This document shows positions 1 through 11,061 of a stretch of 64,000 bases of DNA, one piece after another; the stretch's first letter is position 1, and each line of letters begins with the position of its first letter. The notes under the pieces were generated by a model. It had not been told where the DNA came from and searched no databases. It was given only the letters and a program-made list of their open reading frames with translations. The position numbers and the translations under genes were made by a program. The DNA comes from Blastomussa wellsi. Its lineage: Eukaryota > Cnidaria > Anthozoa > Scleractinia > Plerogyridae. The DNA lies in the NCBI GenBank assembly GCA_947652115.1, contig OX393564.1, forward strand, positions 17,430,502 through 17,494,501, given 5' to 3'.

Positions 1-181
1 CTGCTTGAACAATATGCTCTCGTAAGGTCTCACATGAATGGCTCGATACCCTGCGTGAAAACAAAAGAACAAATAACAGGAACAATGCACCTAGCCCCTA
101 AAACAATAACTGCTGCCAGTAGAATTGCAAGCTTACGAGAGCTGCTACACTACTGATATCCAGCCTTATCACTATCGTCTA

Positions 182-654
182 AGACTAGGTTTGCACTAGA
201 GGATATTTTCCCGGATTCATAAATGTTACCGGATTCATCGTATTTAGAGTATTCGGATTCAAAGGCGTTTACACTAGGGGAGTATTCGGATTCCCAACCG
301 TTTACACACATTCATAATCCAGTGACATTATCAGGAACGGTTTCCAAGCGCCAAGCATGTTACAGCAATATGTTTTAGGTCCGCCATCTTGGTTTACCGC
401 AAACACGAAAGATCGCAGGCGGATAAATATCCGGATTCACTGAAATACCTGTTTACACGCACGACAAAACATCGCGAATTCAACAGTATTCGGATACAAA
501 GTTTCGGATTTAAAATCTCCCGAGACACGACCAAACCAGGACGTTTTTGTTTCGGATTCACCCGCCTGTGTGTAAACGGCAAAACGAATCCGGTACTAAA
601 ACATCTCGGATTCGTCACGAATCCGGGAAAATTTCTTCTAGTGTGAACGTAGTC
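182..654. mobile_element. Non-autonomous DNA transposon (MITE), about 38-bp TIRs
   Basis: The left end at 182-219 and the right end at 617-654 are imperfect inverted copies: both read AGACTA(G/C)GTT, then CACTAGA, then TTTTCCCGGATTCA when read inward. The interior is full of CGGATTC repeats on both strands and has no convincing protein; the open frames at 389-646 and 394-825 are products of this repetition. Superfamily not recognised and no clear target duplication seen. Confidence 0.75.
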
Positions 655-1482
655 TAAATGAACGTAGTCATATAATAAGAGACCCAAAATTTCCAAATGT
701 AGGGAACCTTTCGGGGAAGTGTGGGTAATAGTTTCAGCCGACAAATTTCCACTCTGAATTAATATTCTTGTACTCATTGTGAATTGTTTGTGTATCTTAT
801 TATTTGAAATCTTATTACGATACATATGATGTATCTACTAGGCTTTTCTACATCATGCCAGCATTTTTTGGGCATTTCCGTGAGGCAAAAGCATTGAGTA
901 TTATTCGAGCTTTTTTGTTGCGTTTTCCAGGAAAATTAATTTTTTTCAGAGAAAATAAAACTAAAATATAATTTCGCAATTCTAGTCAAAAAGTTTCAAA
1001 TGCCCTAGGCCTTCAAATACAACCGAGCGGAGACTGAAGAGAATTCAACGGTTTTAGGTTTCAAGAGTTGAGGTAGCCATGTTTATTTTCGCTTACCATT
1101 TATACCACTTGTTAAAACGTTGCCACTTGTTACAATCCCTCTACAATGAGCATTATCCCAGGATTTCTTGTGACATTTTTGGGGTCAGATCGAGCATTTT
1201 ATTGGCGAAAATGGAGTATTAAGTTGAAGCATTTTAGTGAGGAAACAAAAGCATAATGTCCAAAAGCTTAGTTAAGGCAAATTTGTTCTTTCCCCTAGAT
1301 TAACTGTGAATTGGAAAAGCGTCCATATGTAACTTTTCGCTGTTATGGAATAATCCATGTACTGTATTGGGATAAAATTTCGCACTTACAGTCGACGCAC
1401 TTCACGTGTGAACAAACATTCGTAAAATGTTCCATTTTACGATTTCATGTTTCAATTAATTAAATTATTCTTCTAACCTTTA
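655..1482. other. AT-rich intergenic DNA, no gene seen
   Basis: No coding frame with recognisable content and no clear repeat structure. Confidence 0.5.
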
Positions 1483-1649
1483 ATAGACCAATTCCGATAT
1501 ATTAAAATTCTAACATGGCGCCGAGGCTTAGGGGAATAAAACAAAAGATATTATTTATTCATCCCTAAGCCTCGATGCAAAATCTTTTGTTTTATTCCCC
1601 CAAGCCTCGGTGACATGTTAGAATATTAATATATCGGAATTGGTCTATT
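1483..1649. mobile_element. Palindromic MITE
   Basis: The outer ends AATAGACCAATTCCGATAT (1483 onward) and its inverted copy ending at 1649 enclose a second inverted pair around CCTAAGCCTCG and AAAACAAAAGAT. The whole unit can fold into one long hairpin. A diverged relative lies at 3223-3364. Confidence 0.8.
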
Positions 1650-1813
1650 GAGCAAATGTGAATTGAATTGAAATTATTAAAAATATATGCATGACAAAAT
1701 TAAAGTTGATGATAATTTTTCTTGGCTTCCCTTCGCTTGGTAGGTTTTAACAACCGGTTAAACCGTTGCCCATGCACGATCGAGTGTCAGAGATAATTAA
1801 GAGTGGACATAAA

Positions 1814-1912
1814 CTGCGATCAGGCGTTCTTATTTTTCGAGGCGGAAGGAAGGAAACAAAGATATTGTTTTGCTTCGTTCCGACGCTAAGCAATAAGAAC
1901 GCCTGATCGCAG
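1814..1912. repeat. Inverted repeat, 20-bp arms
   Basis: CTGCGATCAGGCGTTCTTAT at 1814-1833 is repeated inverted at 1893-1912 with a loop of about 59 bp. Probably the core of another foldback element. The 77-aa minus-strand frame across it has no recognisable content. Confidence 0.7.
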
Positions 1913-1980
1913 ATTAGAGTAGACATATTCAATAATTTGAATTTGTCTGGAGGTCTTTTCAAATATATCGGGACCGTCAT

Positions 1981-3222
1981 TCGATGCCGATGGCGGCAAT
2001 TGTGAATCGAACTTTAAATTTCTGCTACAAATTCGAGTGGCAGTATCCCGAGAATCCTCCTTCTACAAGCCATTATGCACTTCAATGGGCAAGTTAACAG
2101 TGCGCCACTCTCTTCTTCTTCCTCCACACACTTATCAAGAAGTAGTTTCTCTTCCTGATTGCAGCTTACGGGTATTTTTCTTTTAGCGGTTATTTAGTCA
2201 AGATACAATTTATCTTTTTCGAGGAATGCGAAACCCGCGGCATCTTGCGAATTTTTCAATCGAACTTTCAAGTATTAAAATGATTCGATCATCGTCAGGT
2301 GATCCTAATCGTTGAAGCCATGTCAATAAAATTCATAGAACGAATGATGTAATTTTCACAGAAAAGAAACTTTGCCACTAGAAGCGATTTCCTGCAAGTG
2401 AAACGCGTCGCTCGTTCCTAGTTTTTCCTCGATTCTTTCGCGCGCGTTGTCAAAGTAGCCATCATGTATGTGATGGCCGTGAGCCGTTGTTGCAAACTGC
2501 TGAAACTGGAGGCGAGTACAAATGTTCATGCGTCGATTCGTTATGCACGACGGTCCTGAACGTATACGTAACCACCACAGTGTATCGACACAATGAGAAA
2601 ACGAGCGACGTCGGGCAAGTCTAGCCGATACAGCACTGGCTTCCTCATTTATTGAGATTTTACGAATTTTAAACCTCGTCGGGTTGTCTTCTTTAAATTG
2701 CAAACTTTCTCCGAGTGAATTTAATGCAAATTTCGGGCAAAATCTTGTCACTTACTGGAGGTTAACTCAGCAGTTTCTAATGAATATCGTCTCCGAATTC
2801 ACACTCAAGTTTGAGTTCAGATTAAAAGCCATGTAAATACCACCCCTTGCTTTTAGCCGCCTTTGTAATATGCAAATATATACATGCACATGTATAAAAT
2901 AAGTGCAAACTCATAGTACCTTGTTGAGTGCGCTGCCATTGTCTTATTTGGCGTTTCGAAAACCATATGCTCGTTTCTTGCTGCCATCGATGATGAACGT
3001 CGCTTCTTGCTTGGCCTGCCCAGTAGTAAGCTACCAACTCTGCTAAGTCTGTTTTATTTCGATGTAAATTGTGTATACACACATATAAATGTTAATTTCA
3101 CGCGCTTTTTGGTAAAATTTCGCCTAAGCATCGATGCATTCCGAACAGGAACTGTTTGTGACAACTTAAACAGAAAGCGAGAGAACAAACTTTTACCTTA
3201 TTGGCGGAGACCAATGACGTGA
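1981..3222. other. Intergenic DNA, no supported gene
   Basis: Short open frames at 2356-2751 (-), 2822-3082 (-) and 3007-3222 (+) show no domain, no splice-consistent partner and no low-complexity signature. I see nothing that supports a gene. Confidence 0.45.
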
Positions 3223-3364
3223 TAATAGACCAATTTGGATATTTTAAAATTCAGCCGAAAAAATAAACCTCAGCACAAGGCTCTGGGGAATAGAATACAG
3301 AGTTTTTGGGGTTTATTCCCCAGAGCCTCGTAGACTGAACTTAAAATACCGAAATTGGGCAATT
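3223..3364. mobile_element. Palindromic MITE, relative of 1483-1649
   Basis: Starts AATAGACCAATTTGGATAT and ends with the inverted, diverged copy. The inner inverted pair is built from AGGCTCTGGGGAATA, as in the first copy. Same size class and outer motif as 1483-1649. Confidence 0.75.
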
Positions 3365-3754
3365 GTTCGAGAACCAAGAGTATGTACATAACCCCCGCAC
3401 CCCCGTCCCCCGTCGCAGCGGTGCGTTTATAAGTACTTTCGAATTCTCCCAAAAAATTTATCGTGTTGGTGCCAGGCCATGCAAGTAAGAAACGTTTTCT
3501 TTGTTTATTGTATACAACATCAGAAGACAAGAAATGCACTCGCTTCATAACAGCAATTAATCTGGCCTCGTGCAAAACGACCACACAATCAATCAGAGAG
3601 CGCGTTTATATCAAAATTCGATTAAACTACCTAGCTGTGCAAGGTTGCACAATAACTCCAGGGAGGGTACTTTTGGCGAAAATTTTTTTAACGCTAAAAG
3701 GAAGATTGCTATAAAATCTGATATTTCCCCCCCCCCCCCAAAAAAAAAAATGCA

Positions 3755-4665
3755 GACAAGCCTTAGGCATTAAGCTTAATATTAATGGTCAAGCTAGTAG
3801 CAATAAGGTTGACATCCCTGAGGCTTTTGGGAGTATTTTGCAACAATTGCTGATGGTATTGGCCAACTGGGTATAAATAAGTGCTCTTTGGTTGATTTTG
3901 ACAATCACAGCAGCGTGATGGCTATAAGGGTGGCTAACCACGATAATAGTCAGCTCTTCTCTTTCCGAAGCTAGCACCAAGTTATATACAAGATTTATTT
4001 TCAACAAATCATATAGTGTATAACTTAAGAGTTAAAGAATTTGCTATTCCAAGATTTAACTCTATTCATTATGGCAAGCATTCTCTTAGGTATTTAGGAC
4101 GTGTGCTATGGGCTAAGCTACCTTCCCGTATTAGGACTTTGCATTCACTAGCGGGTTTTAAGAGGGCAGTTAGAGGACTGGATTTGGAAATGCTAATGGG
4201 CGATGGTGGCTGTGTGGACTGCTTGGTTTGGTCTGCTTTAGTTATGTGTTAGGCTTTTATCGTCTGGGAATCAAGGTGCCCTGGCCTAATTCTGCTGACC
4301 GCAAATTTCAGTTTCATTTAATTATACATATAATTGAATTTATTATATTTATTGCGAATGGATAAATTATAATTGTGAGTGTGTAGGAAGAGAGAGTGAG
4401 CTGGTTTTTAGAGAGTGAAATGTAGAATTTGTACATATTTTATATGTATATTATTCTTATATTAATATTTAGTTGACAGGTAGAGAGAGTGAGCTAGTTT
4501 AGAGATAGAATCTGTACATATCTTACATGTAAATTATTCGTATATTAATATTTTGGTTATTTATTATTTTATGTAAATTATTTTGTTGTGTCCTTACTTA
4601 GTGGTTTTATTACTGCTATTTTTTACAATTGACACATGAATAAAGTTATTATTATTATTATTAAT
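3755..4665 (+). pseudogene. 5'-truncated non-LTR retrotransposon (LINE) 3' end
   Basis: The frame at 4016-4252 contains RFNSIHYGKHSLRYLGRVLW, a form of the C-terminal tail common to CR1/L2-type reverse transcriptase ORFs of cnidarians (family resemblance from memory). It is followed by a 3' UTR that ends TGAATAAAGTTATTATTATT, an ATT-repeat tail. The same 3' end recurs at 46621-46698. The insertion interrupts the GGTTAC element. Only the final part of ORF2 remains and it cannot be functional. Confidence 0.65.
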
Positions 4666-5497
4666 TAAAATCTTAAAACCTGCGCGAGTGATTTAGAAAA
4701 GTTTTTGTTAATACATGTCAATAAAACTGTAAGGTCTCATAATCCTCATAGTGTGTCGGCTCCCCTGGGAGCTCTGATTACGAGGACCGCATTGTACTGT
4801 TATTCGCTTACCGATTTATTTTGCAAAGTCAGAAAATCAATTCGAAGACATCACCGTCGAACCTAAACCAGATAAACACGTCTTTGACTACAGTATCATG
4901 CGTTAAACACAAGTGAACGAGAATAACGTGAATGCCATACGATAATATTATTGTCCTACGCGAAAATCATTTCGCTCGCTATCTGATTGGCTGGCGGCAC
5001 ATTCTGTTGACGGACATCTCAGTAAAGGCGAGACATGTTTGCAAATTACCTTTGAAGGACGAAAACTCGCTTTTGTTTTGGCGAGAATGCAATACACGAA
5101 CACTATTCAGCTTTTTTAGTAAAATGGCCACAAAATTGCGGTCTTTCAACCATACAAGAAACGCTCCTAGAACATAAAGAGATAAATATCAAGCGGATTT
5201 TTTTAAGAAAGAGAGTGACCGTGAATAGTTTTCATGAATTTTTCCAATAACAAGGTCAAAACTTGAAAAGTCAGCCTAACTTTTTCAAGTTGAGACCTAA
5301 AGCTCCTGATGATATCATAATGATACCACTCCATTTTTAGCTTCAGCACACTGGCATAGTAATTTTAACAAAACTTGACCACTGTTCGTAGGTTTCCATC
5401 GGTGTAAACATGTTTTTGGGCTGTTGAATGTTTGACGTTATACTCGTGACAGTGTCCCTTTAATCGGGTATCTTTATTTGGCCAGAACATTCATCAA

Positions 5498-5992
5498 GGC
5501 TACGTCTACACGAACGCCATGTTTACTATTTGAGAGCCGGCCAATAGGCCATTTTACAGTTCTGTGCTTAGTTACCAAGCCTTTGAGTGGAATTGAGGCT
5601 GAAGGTGACCTTGCATAGATACAAACCCTCTTGCTTTTGATATGTAAATCGTTTTGTTGTTATGCTAAATAGTTTCTGGTCTCTATCATGACAAGGTCAC
5701 CCTGAGCCTCGCTTTCATACAGAGGCCTGGTTACATTTCACAGAACTGTAAAATGGACTATTTCACGCGAAGTTACGTAATCGTTTTCAAATCCATGCGT
5801 TTTCGCCATTTCAGTCGTTTGCACGAGAAATGAAACCGTATCGTTTTGAAAACGCCCCACTTTCAGTTTGACAGCGTTTTTAAAACGACCCGGTTTCAAT
5901 ACCGGTTTCGATCGGCGCCGTGTAAACAAAAGGCTTAACCGCATCGAAAGTGATGCGATTACAAATGAAACCGCGTCCGTGTAAACAGTGCC
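5498..5992. mobile_element. MITE nested in the GGTTAC element
   Basis: Starts GGCTACGTCTACACG and ends GTGTAAACAGTGCC, short diverged inverted ends, with CG-rich repetitions of GTTTTGAAAACG between. It separates two stretches of the GGTTAC element that are contiguous in the copy at 54042. It carries a further insertion, 5547-5757. Confidence 0.55.
5547..5757. mobile_element. MITE with TIR GGCCATTTTACAGTTCTGTG
   Basis: GGCCATTTTACAGTTCTGTG at 5547-5566 is mirrored by CACAGAACTGTAAAATGG at 5740-5757. GGTGACC and its complement GGTCACC also face each other inside. No coding capacity. Confidence 0.7.
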
Positions 5993-6785
5993 TAAGCATT
6001 AAGGAACAAAAGTGTGTCAGAGATTTTTAAAATTTTGGATATTTTTCTTTTGGTAGCTGCGAACGCACCGAGGCCGGGAAAATTTTCGATGCTGTAACTT
6101 TACGGTTTTATAAAAAGATAGCTAATCGGAATACAGGAAATCCCTGACACACTTTGAGAGATTGATGCTTGCTGATTAACACGGTCAGTGCTTTTACATC
6201 AGCGTTTGCCTTCGATAACCTATTAATTCGGCGGAACGACAGTCTGTTGTTTTCTGTTTACCGGCGTCTTTCTTTTCACGAAATCGACGAACAGCACAGC
6301 AGATATTTTTTCAAATTCTACAATTCGAAACCTTTTCATTGATATACAGTTCGTGGTAGTTTCCTCGAAAACAACGCAGGTAGGAATTTTTTTTCTGAAG
6401 GACTCCTATGAAGGTGTTGTGTAACCTTAAAGAAACATTCCAGTTTTCTGAAGAAGGCAATCAAATAAGGCAGTCCACAGTACAATTATGTTAAAACAAT
6501 TTAAAGTTTATCAATGGTTTCTATATATGAAATTGTATTATTTTGGTGTTTATCATTTCGAAAGTTGCCTCAGTGCTCTCAGCTGGAAAGGTCATTATAG
6601 AGACACATGTCCTCGGCCTCCTTTATTAAGGAAAACCTTTCATTCTATTCCGTCACCGCACTGAGGGCTCACGTGAGATAGCATTGCGCCTGCGCGAACT
6701 CAGTGTGTTGCCGCCTTTGGAGCGAACGGACGTTTGGTTTTTCAACACGCTGAGAATTTTAGTTTTAAGCGAAAATTCTCTAAAA

Positions 6786-7808
6786 ATGCCCGAGACCTCG
6801 GATAAATCTGAGCTTAAGGGCGAGAAAGACAACTTAAAAAGGAAACGTAGTGGCTCTAGAAGCGAACACATTGAAGCAAATGTTAGAATCATCGAAAGAG
6901 ATGATGGCGCCGATGGCGCCAAAACTGACTCACATGGTTTACAAGAGCTGGCCGCTACGCTGAGACAGGGTTTCACCCAGATGTCTCAAGATTTATCCAA
7001 GACTATTGCTGAGTCCTTCAAACAGTTTCAGTCAGACTTTGAAGTACAATATGTTGACACGGAGGAAGAACAGGAGGCAAAATCTGCCGAGAATGACCAC
7101 GAGGTCAGCGAAGAGCCCCCCACGAAAAGGAAGCGAGATGACAAAACTACGAGCTTAGAAGAAGCTGTGACAAAGCTGGCTGACTCAGCCGGGGCTCACA
7201 AAATGCCTTCTAATGAAGGAAAATTTGAGGTACTTAACAGCTTGAAACAAGAGCTGAAGAAAGAGGAGACGGGCCCAAGTGTAAACACAGAGCTGGCGAA
7301 TGTAGTGAATGCCATGCTCAAAGAAGGGCTGCCTGAAGAGAAACTTCAGGAAAAGTTGAACAAGTATCCCAGACCAGAGAACTGTGAATTCTTGACAAAA
7401 GTACGAGTCAATCAACCAGTATGGGACCACCTTACTCCAACAGTCCGGTCCCAAGATGTTAGACTGCAAAAGGTGCAGACATCCATCTTCAAAGGAATGT
7501 GCGCGTTGACAAATATGATCGACAAACTCCTTGAGCACTTGTCGTCACTCCCAGCGGGAAACGAACTTCTTCAAAAGTCAACAGATGCACTTCCATTGTT
7601 CGCTAATGCAAACAGTGAACTCAATCAAAGACGAAGGGAATTTATTAAACCGGATTTACACGAGGAATACAAACATCTTTGCTCCTCGTCGGTTCCGATC
7701 ACTGACCAATTGTTTGGCAATGTTTTGGCTCGTGGAAAAACGGCCACAAACATCCTCCGAACTTCAAGAGGAAGAAGGAGGGGAAGTCAAAATGAATCAG
7801 ACTGCTAA
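6786..7808 (+). CDS. Gag-like protein of the DIRS element
   Basis: An intact 340-residue frame starting at the first ATG after the left inverted terminus. The N-terminal third is acidic and lysine-rich (KRKRSGS near residue 20, a second KRKRDD cluster near 120), suggesting nuclear localisation. No zinc knuckle is seen. Position and size match ORF1 of DIRS elements, which is thought to coat the RNA. The stop overlaps the start of the polymerase frame by 17 bases (ATG at 7792). Sequence similarity alone would not let me assign it; the call rests on context. Confidence 0.65.
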   Translation: MPETSDKSELKGEKDNLKRKRSGSRSEHIEANVRIIERDDGADGAKTDSHGLQELAATLRQGFTQMSQDLSKTIAESFKQFQSDFEVQYVDTEEEQEAKSAENDHEVSEEPPTKRKRDDKTTSLEEAVTKLADSAGAHKMPSNEGKFEVLNSLKQELKKEETGPSVNTELANVVNAMLKEGLPEEKLQEKLNKYPRPENCEFLTKVRVNQPVWDHLTPTVRSQDVRLQKVQTSIFKGMCALTNMIDKLLEHLSSLPAGNELLQKSTDALPLFANANSELNQRRREFIKPDLHEEYKHLCSSSVPITDQLFGNVLARGKTATNILRTSRGRRRGSQNESDC

Positions 7809-9374
7809 CAACGTTGAGGTACGAAATGTGTTAGAGCAATCTATTAAAATTACAGGTAGAAGACTGAAACAATTTACCTCTCAGTGGCAATGCATAACCT
7901 CAGATCCTTTCATACTTAATAGTGTGAAAAATTATAACATTGAGTTTGAAAATGGAGAGCCAATGCAGTTTATGCCACCAAAAGAAATAAATTTTACAAA
8001 ACCAGAGCAGGAGGTCATTGACAATGAAATTGATACACTGCTGACCAAAGGTGTGATTTTTCAGAAACCACGCATTGCCCTGGTGAATATATTTCTACTA
8101 CCGGTATATTCGTACGCCCTAAGAAAGATGGAGGGTTTAGATTAATTCTAAATTTGAAGAATTTGAATGAACATGTGGAGTATCAACATTTTAAGATGGA
8201 TACCTTACAATCGGCAATAAGGCTTATGACTCCAAACTGTTATATGGCCTCAGTAGACCTGCGTGACGCATACTACTCAGTGCCAATTCACAAAGATGAT
8301 CAAAAATATCTGAGGTTTTGCTGGAAAGGTAGATTGTTTCAGTTTACATGTCTACCAAATGGTCTGGCTTGTGCACCCAGACTCTTCACAAAAATCCTTA
8401 AGCCAGTGTATGCTACGCTGCGCCAGAAGGGTCACCTAAATGTAGGCTATATTGATGACTCTTATTTACAAGGGGAGAGTGTGGAGGACTGCCAAGCCAA
8501 TATTAATGATACCTGTGACTTATTTTCAACATTGGGTTTTATCCTACATCCTGATAAGTCGGTCTTACAGCCAGTTCAAGTCCTTACATTTCTGGGATTT
8601 GTCTTGGATTCAGTTAATATGACTGTCTCCTTAACACAGGAAAAAATCCAGCGCATAAGGGAAAGATGCAAGAAAATGATGGAGCTGGTTGAGCTCCCAA
8701 TCCAGGAACTAGCTAGCTTTTTGGGCTTTTAGTGTCAAGTTTTCCTGGGATCTTATCTGTATGGACCACTGTATTATAGACAACTTGAGAGGGATAAAAC
8801 TACAGCCTTAAGACAAAACTATGGCAATTATAATGCTCAAATGAGATTATCCCAAGAAAGCTTTTCAGAGATAAAGTGGTGGTATGATAACATACAGACC
8901 AATAACTACCCCATATTATTGCCTAATTCAAAGGTTGATGTAATAATTTACACCGATGCATCAACTAAAGGATGGGCAGCTGTCAAAGAGACAGAGAAAA
9001 TAGGAGGTAGATGGTCAGAGGAAGAAGCAAAATATCACATTAATTGTCTGGAGCTGTTAGCTGCAATTTTTGGACTTAAGGCATTTTGCAAAAATGAGCA
9101 AGGCATTCACGTTAAGATTTACTCTGATAACTCTACAACTGTGAACTATATTAATGCTATGGGAGGTGTACATTCTAGGGAATGTCACACTATTGCTAAA
9201 GATATTTGGCAGTGGTGCATAGAAAAACAAATATGGTTAACAGCTGCTCATATCCCAGGGACAAAAAATGTTGAGGCAGATCGGGAATCACGCGTTTTCT
9301 CAGACAACAAGGAATGGATGATAAGATCTGATATTTTCCAACAGATCACAGATATCTGGGGGAGCCCTCCATAG
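7792..9374 (+). pseudogene. Reverse transcriptase-RNase H of the DIRS element, frame-broken
   Basis: Three frames in succession carry one polymerase: 7792-8145, 8154-8732 and 8841-9374. The RT palm is visible as VDLRDAYYSVPIH and the catalytic YIDDSY (around 8450). RNase H follows with IYTDAS, NCLELLAA, IYSDNS and a final acidic residue in NVEADRESR, giving the D-E-D-D set. The frame is lost near 8080-8110 and again near 8725-8740, and a stop at 9372 precedes a segment (DLFASRLNHQ) that belongs downstream in DIRS polyproteins. These breaks make the copy inactive unless another element supplies the enzymes. Confidence 0.85.
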
Positions 9375-9488
9375 ATCTCTTTGCATCCAGACTAAATCAT
9401 CAGGTTCCATGCTATGTATCCTGGAAACCTGACCCAGGGGCAGCCTTTATTGATGCATTTTCTGTAACATGGGATAAACACTTGTTCT

Positions 9489-10703
9489 ATGCTTTCCCTC
9501 CTTTTCAGTTTAATTGCAAGATGCCTACAGAAAATACAAACCGATTGTGCAGAGGGATTGATGATAGTTCCAATGTGGCCAACCCAGAGTTGGTATCCCA
9601 AACTTCTTCGCATGTTAGTGGCTGTTCCAAGAGTGTTACCACAACAACGAACTGCCTTACAAATGCCGGGGATGCCACAAGAAGTCCACCCCCTATTCAG
9701 GAAAATGGTTCTGATTGCATGCAGATTGTCCGGCAGTCCTATGAGACACAAGGAATTTCTCAAAAGGCAACCTCCATCATCTTACAGTCCTGGAGGAAAG
9801 GAACTACAAAGCAATATTCACCTTACATCAAAAGATGGACTACATATTGTCATAAAAAACAGATTGATCCAGTTTTCTGCCACCGTCCCCCAGGCACTAG
9901 ACTTTTTAGTGGAGCTATTTGAGTCAGGCATCGGTTACAGTGGTATTAACACTGCAAGGTCTGCTCTGTCCAGTGTCTTAAAGCCTGTGGACGGGATGAC
10001 TTTTAGAGCACAAGAGAGTGTTAAGAGGTTCTTAAAAGGAGTTTACGAAGCAAGACCCTCCAACCCAAGATATACTGAGACATGGGATGTGAGCAAGGTT
10101 CTGAACTATCTTAAGACAATCTCTATTACAGACTGCTCACTAAAGGACCTGACTTTAAAATTAGTCACTTTAATGTCCTTAGTATCAGCTCAACGGGGGC
10201 AGACAATTCACTACTTGTCTTTGGAGGACATGGTTGTTTCAGAAACTTCTGTGACTTTTATTATCTCCAGGCCTATTAAACAGTCTCAGCCAAGGTCGAA
10301 ACCCACTGTTGTTAAGTTTGTAGCTTACCCGGACAACCCTAACATTTGTGTTGTCACTACCTTGAAGGCATATCTTGATCGTACCTCTTCTTTACGTGGA
10401 GGTGCACAACAATTGTTTATTAGTCATTACAAGCCATTTAAACCAGTTTCCCGGGACACAATCAGTAGATGGGTCAAAGCTGTAATGCATAAGTCAGGAA
10501 TTGATGTAAACTTTTTCAAGCCCCACAGTACTAGGGCTGCCGCAACATCTAAGGCTCTGTTGAAATCTGTACCATTAGAGCACATCTTATCAGTTGCAGG
10601 ATGGAGCTCATCTGACAATTTTGCAAAGTTTTATAGCAAGCCTGTTATCAACACAGATAGCTTACAAGAGTGTTACAAGAGTAAGTTAATAAACTGGTTT
10701 TGA
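9489..10703 (+). CDS. Tyrosine recombinase of the DIRS element
   Basis: An uninterrupted frame whose C-terminal 250 residues form a phage-integrase-type catalytic domain. The first arginine is in SAQRGQTIHYL, the H-x-x-R box is HSTRAAA, the following aromatic/His position is AGWSSSD, and the nucleophilic tyrosine is in FAKFYSKP. In DIRS elements this enzyme integrates a circular DNA intermediate, so no target duplication is made. The first 80 or so residues have weak coding character and the true start is probably internal, in continuity with the upstream RT frame before it was broken. Confidence 0.85.
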   Translation: MLSLLFSLIARCLQKIQTDCAEGLMIVPMWPTQSWYPKLLRMLVAVPRVLPQQRTALQMPGMPQEVHPLFRKMVLIACRLSGSPMRHKEFLKRQPPSSYSPGGKELQSNIHLTSKDGLHIVIKNRLIQFSATVPQALDFLVELFESGIGYSGINTARSALSSVLKPVDGMTFRAQESVKRFLKGVYEARPSNPRYTETWDVSKVLNYLKTISITDCSLKDLTLKLVTLMSLVSAQRGQTIHYLSLEDMVVSETSVTFIISRPIKQSQPRSKPTVVKFVAYPDNPNICVVTTLKAYLDRTSSLRGGAQQLFISHYKPFKPVSRDTISRWVKAVMHKSGIDVNFFKPHSTRAAATSKALLKSVPLEHILSVAGWSSSDNFAKFYSKPVINTDSLQECYKSKLINWF

Positions 10704-10798
10704 CCAATATGAGTTGCTTGGTTGGTCATTACTCTGTTCATGTGTGCAGTGGGCTTTGAAGTCTCACGTGAGCCCTCAGTGCGGTGACGGAATAGAAT

Positions 10799-11061
10799 TG
10801 GAAAATTAAACGAGACTTACCTGTAAGTTGAAGTTTGATTGAAATTCTATCCGTCACCAAGCGCTGAGGGATTACGTGCCCTCCCTTTTAAGGCCCTCCC
10901 ATTTTGCTGGTCTGGGTTTTCTTTCCCCTGCACACATGGCAAGTGCTTTAAAAACTGAGTTCGCGCAGGCGCAATGCTATCTCACGTAATCCCTCAGCGC
11001 TTGGTGACGGATAGAATTTCAATCAAACTTCAACTTACAGGTAAGTCTCGTTTAATTTTCC
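10799..11061. repeat. Large palindrome: DIRS internal complementary/terminal region
   Basis: Bases 10799-10877 are repeated almost perfectly inverted at 10983-11061 (both contain the GACTTACCTGTAAGTTGAAG type core and TTGGTGACGGATAG), with a loop of about 105 bp. In DIRS elements such complementary sequence templates formation of the circular intermediate. Arms of about 79 bp make a strong hairpin in single-stranded nucleic acid. Confidence 0.85.

Larger units (their letters stand above)
3641..6428 (-). mobile_element. GGTTAC-ended DNA transposon, copy 1, with nested insertions
   Basis: The left end reads AAGGTTGCACAATA and the right end TTGTGTAACCTT. The interior matches, in inverse orientation, the elements at 54042-55231 and 45575-46046: the same segments around AGATTGCTATAAAATCT, a TCTTTGA...ATCATGCGTTA region and TCCCTGACACACTTT. 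The copy is enlarged by a LINE fragment (3755-4665) and nested MITEs (5498-5992 and 5547-5757). No transposase is encoded, so it is non-autonomous. Confidence 0.75.
6642..11061 (+). mobile_element. DIRS-like tyrosine-recombinase retrotransposon, decayed
   Basis: Gene order is gag-like, reverse transcriptase, RNase H, tyrosine recombinase, all on the plus strand, with no LTRs. The left end (TTCTATTCCGTCACCGCACTGAGGG... at 6647 onward) occurs inverted at 10762-10797, and the adjacent CTCACGTGAGATAGC segment occurs inverted at 10953-10989. This arrangement of inverted termini plus a complementary region after the last gene is the DIRS-1 architecture. Frame breaks in the polymerase show the copy is defective. 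Exact outer ends are approximate. Confidence 0.85.

Noticed and set aside
3789..4007. 72-codon minus-strand gene
   Set aside because: Lies within the LINE fragment, opposite its ORF2 end.
3641..6428. TTAA target duplication for the GGTTAC family (piggyBac/Kolobok type)
   Set aside because: TTAA follows the right end in two copies, but the left flanks do not match it, so the claim is not supported.
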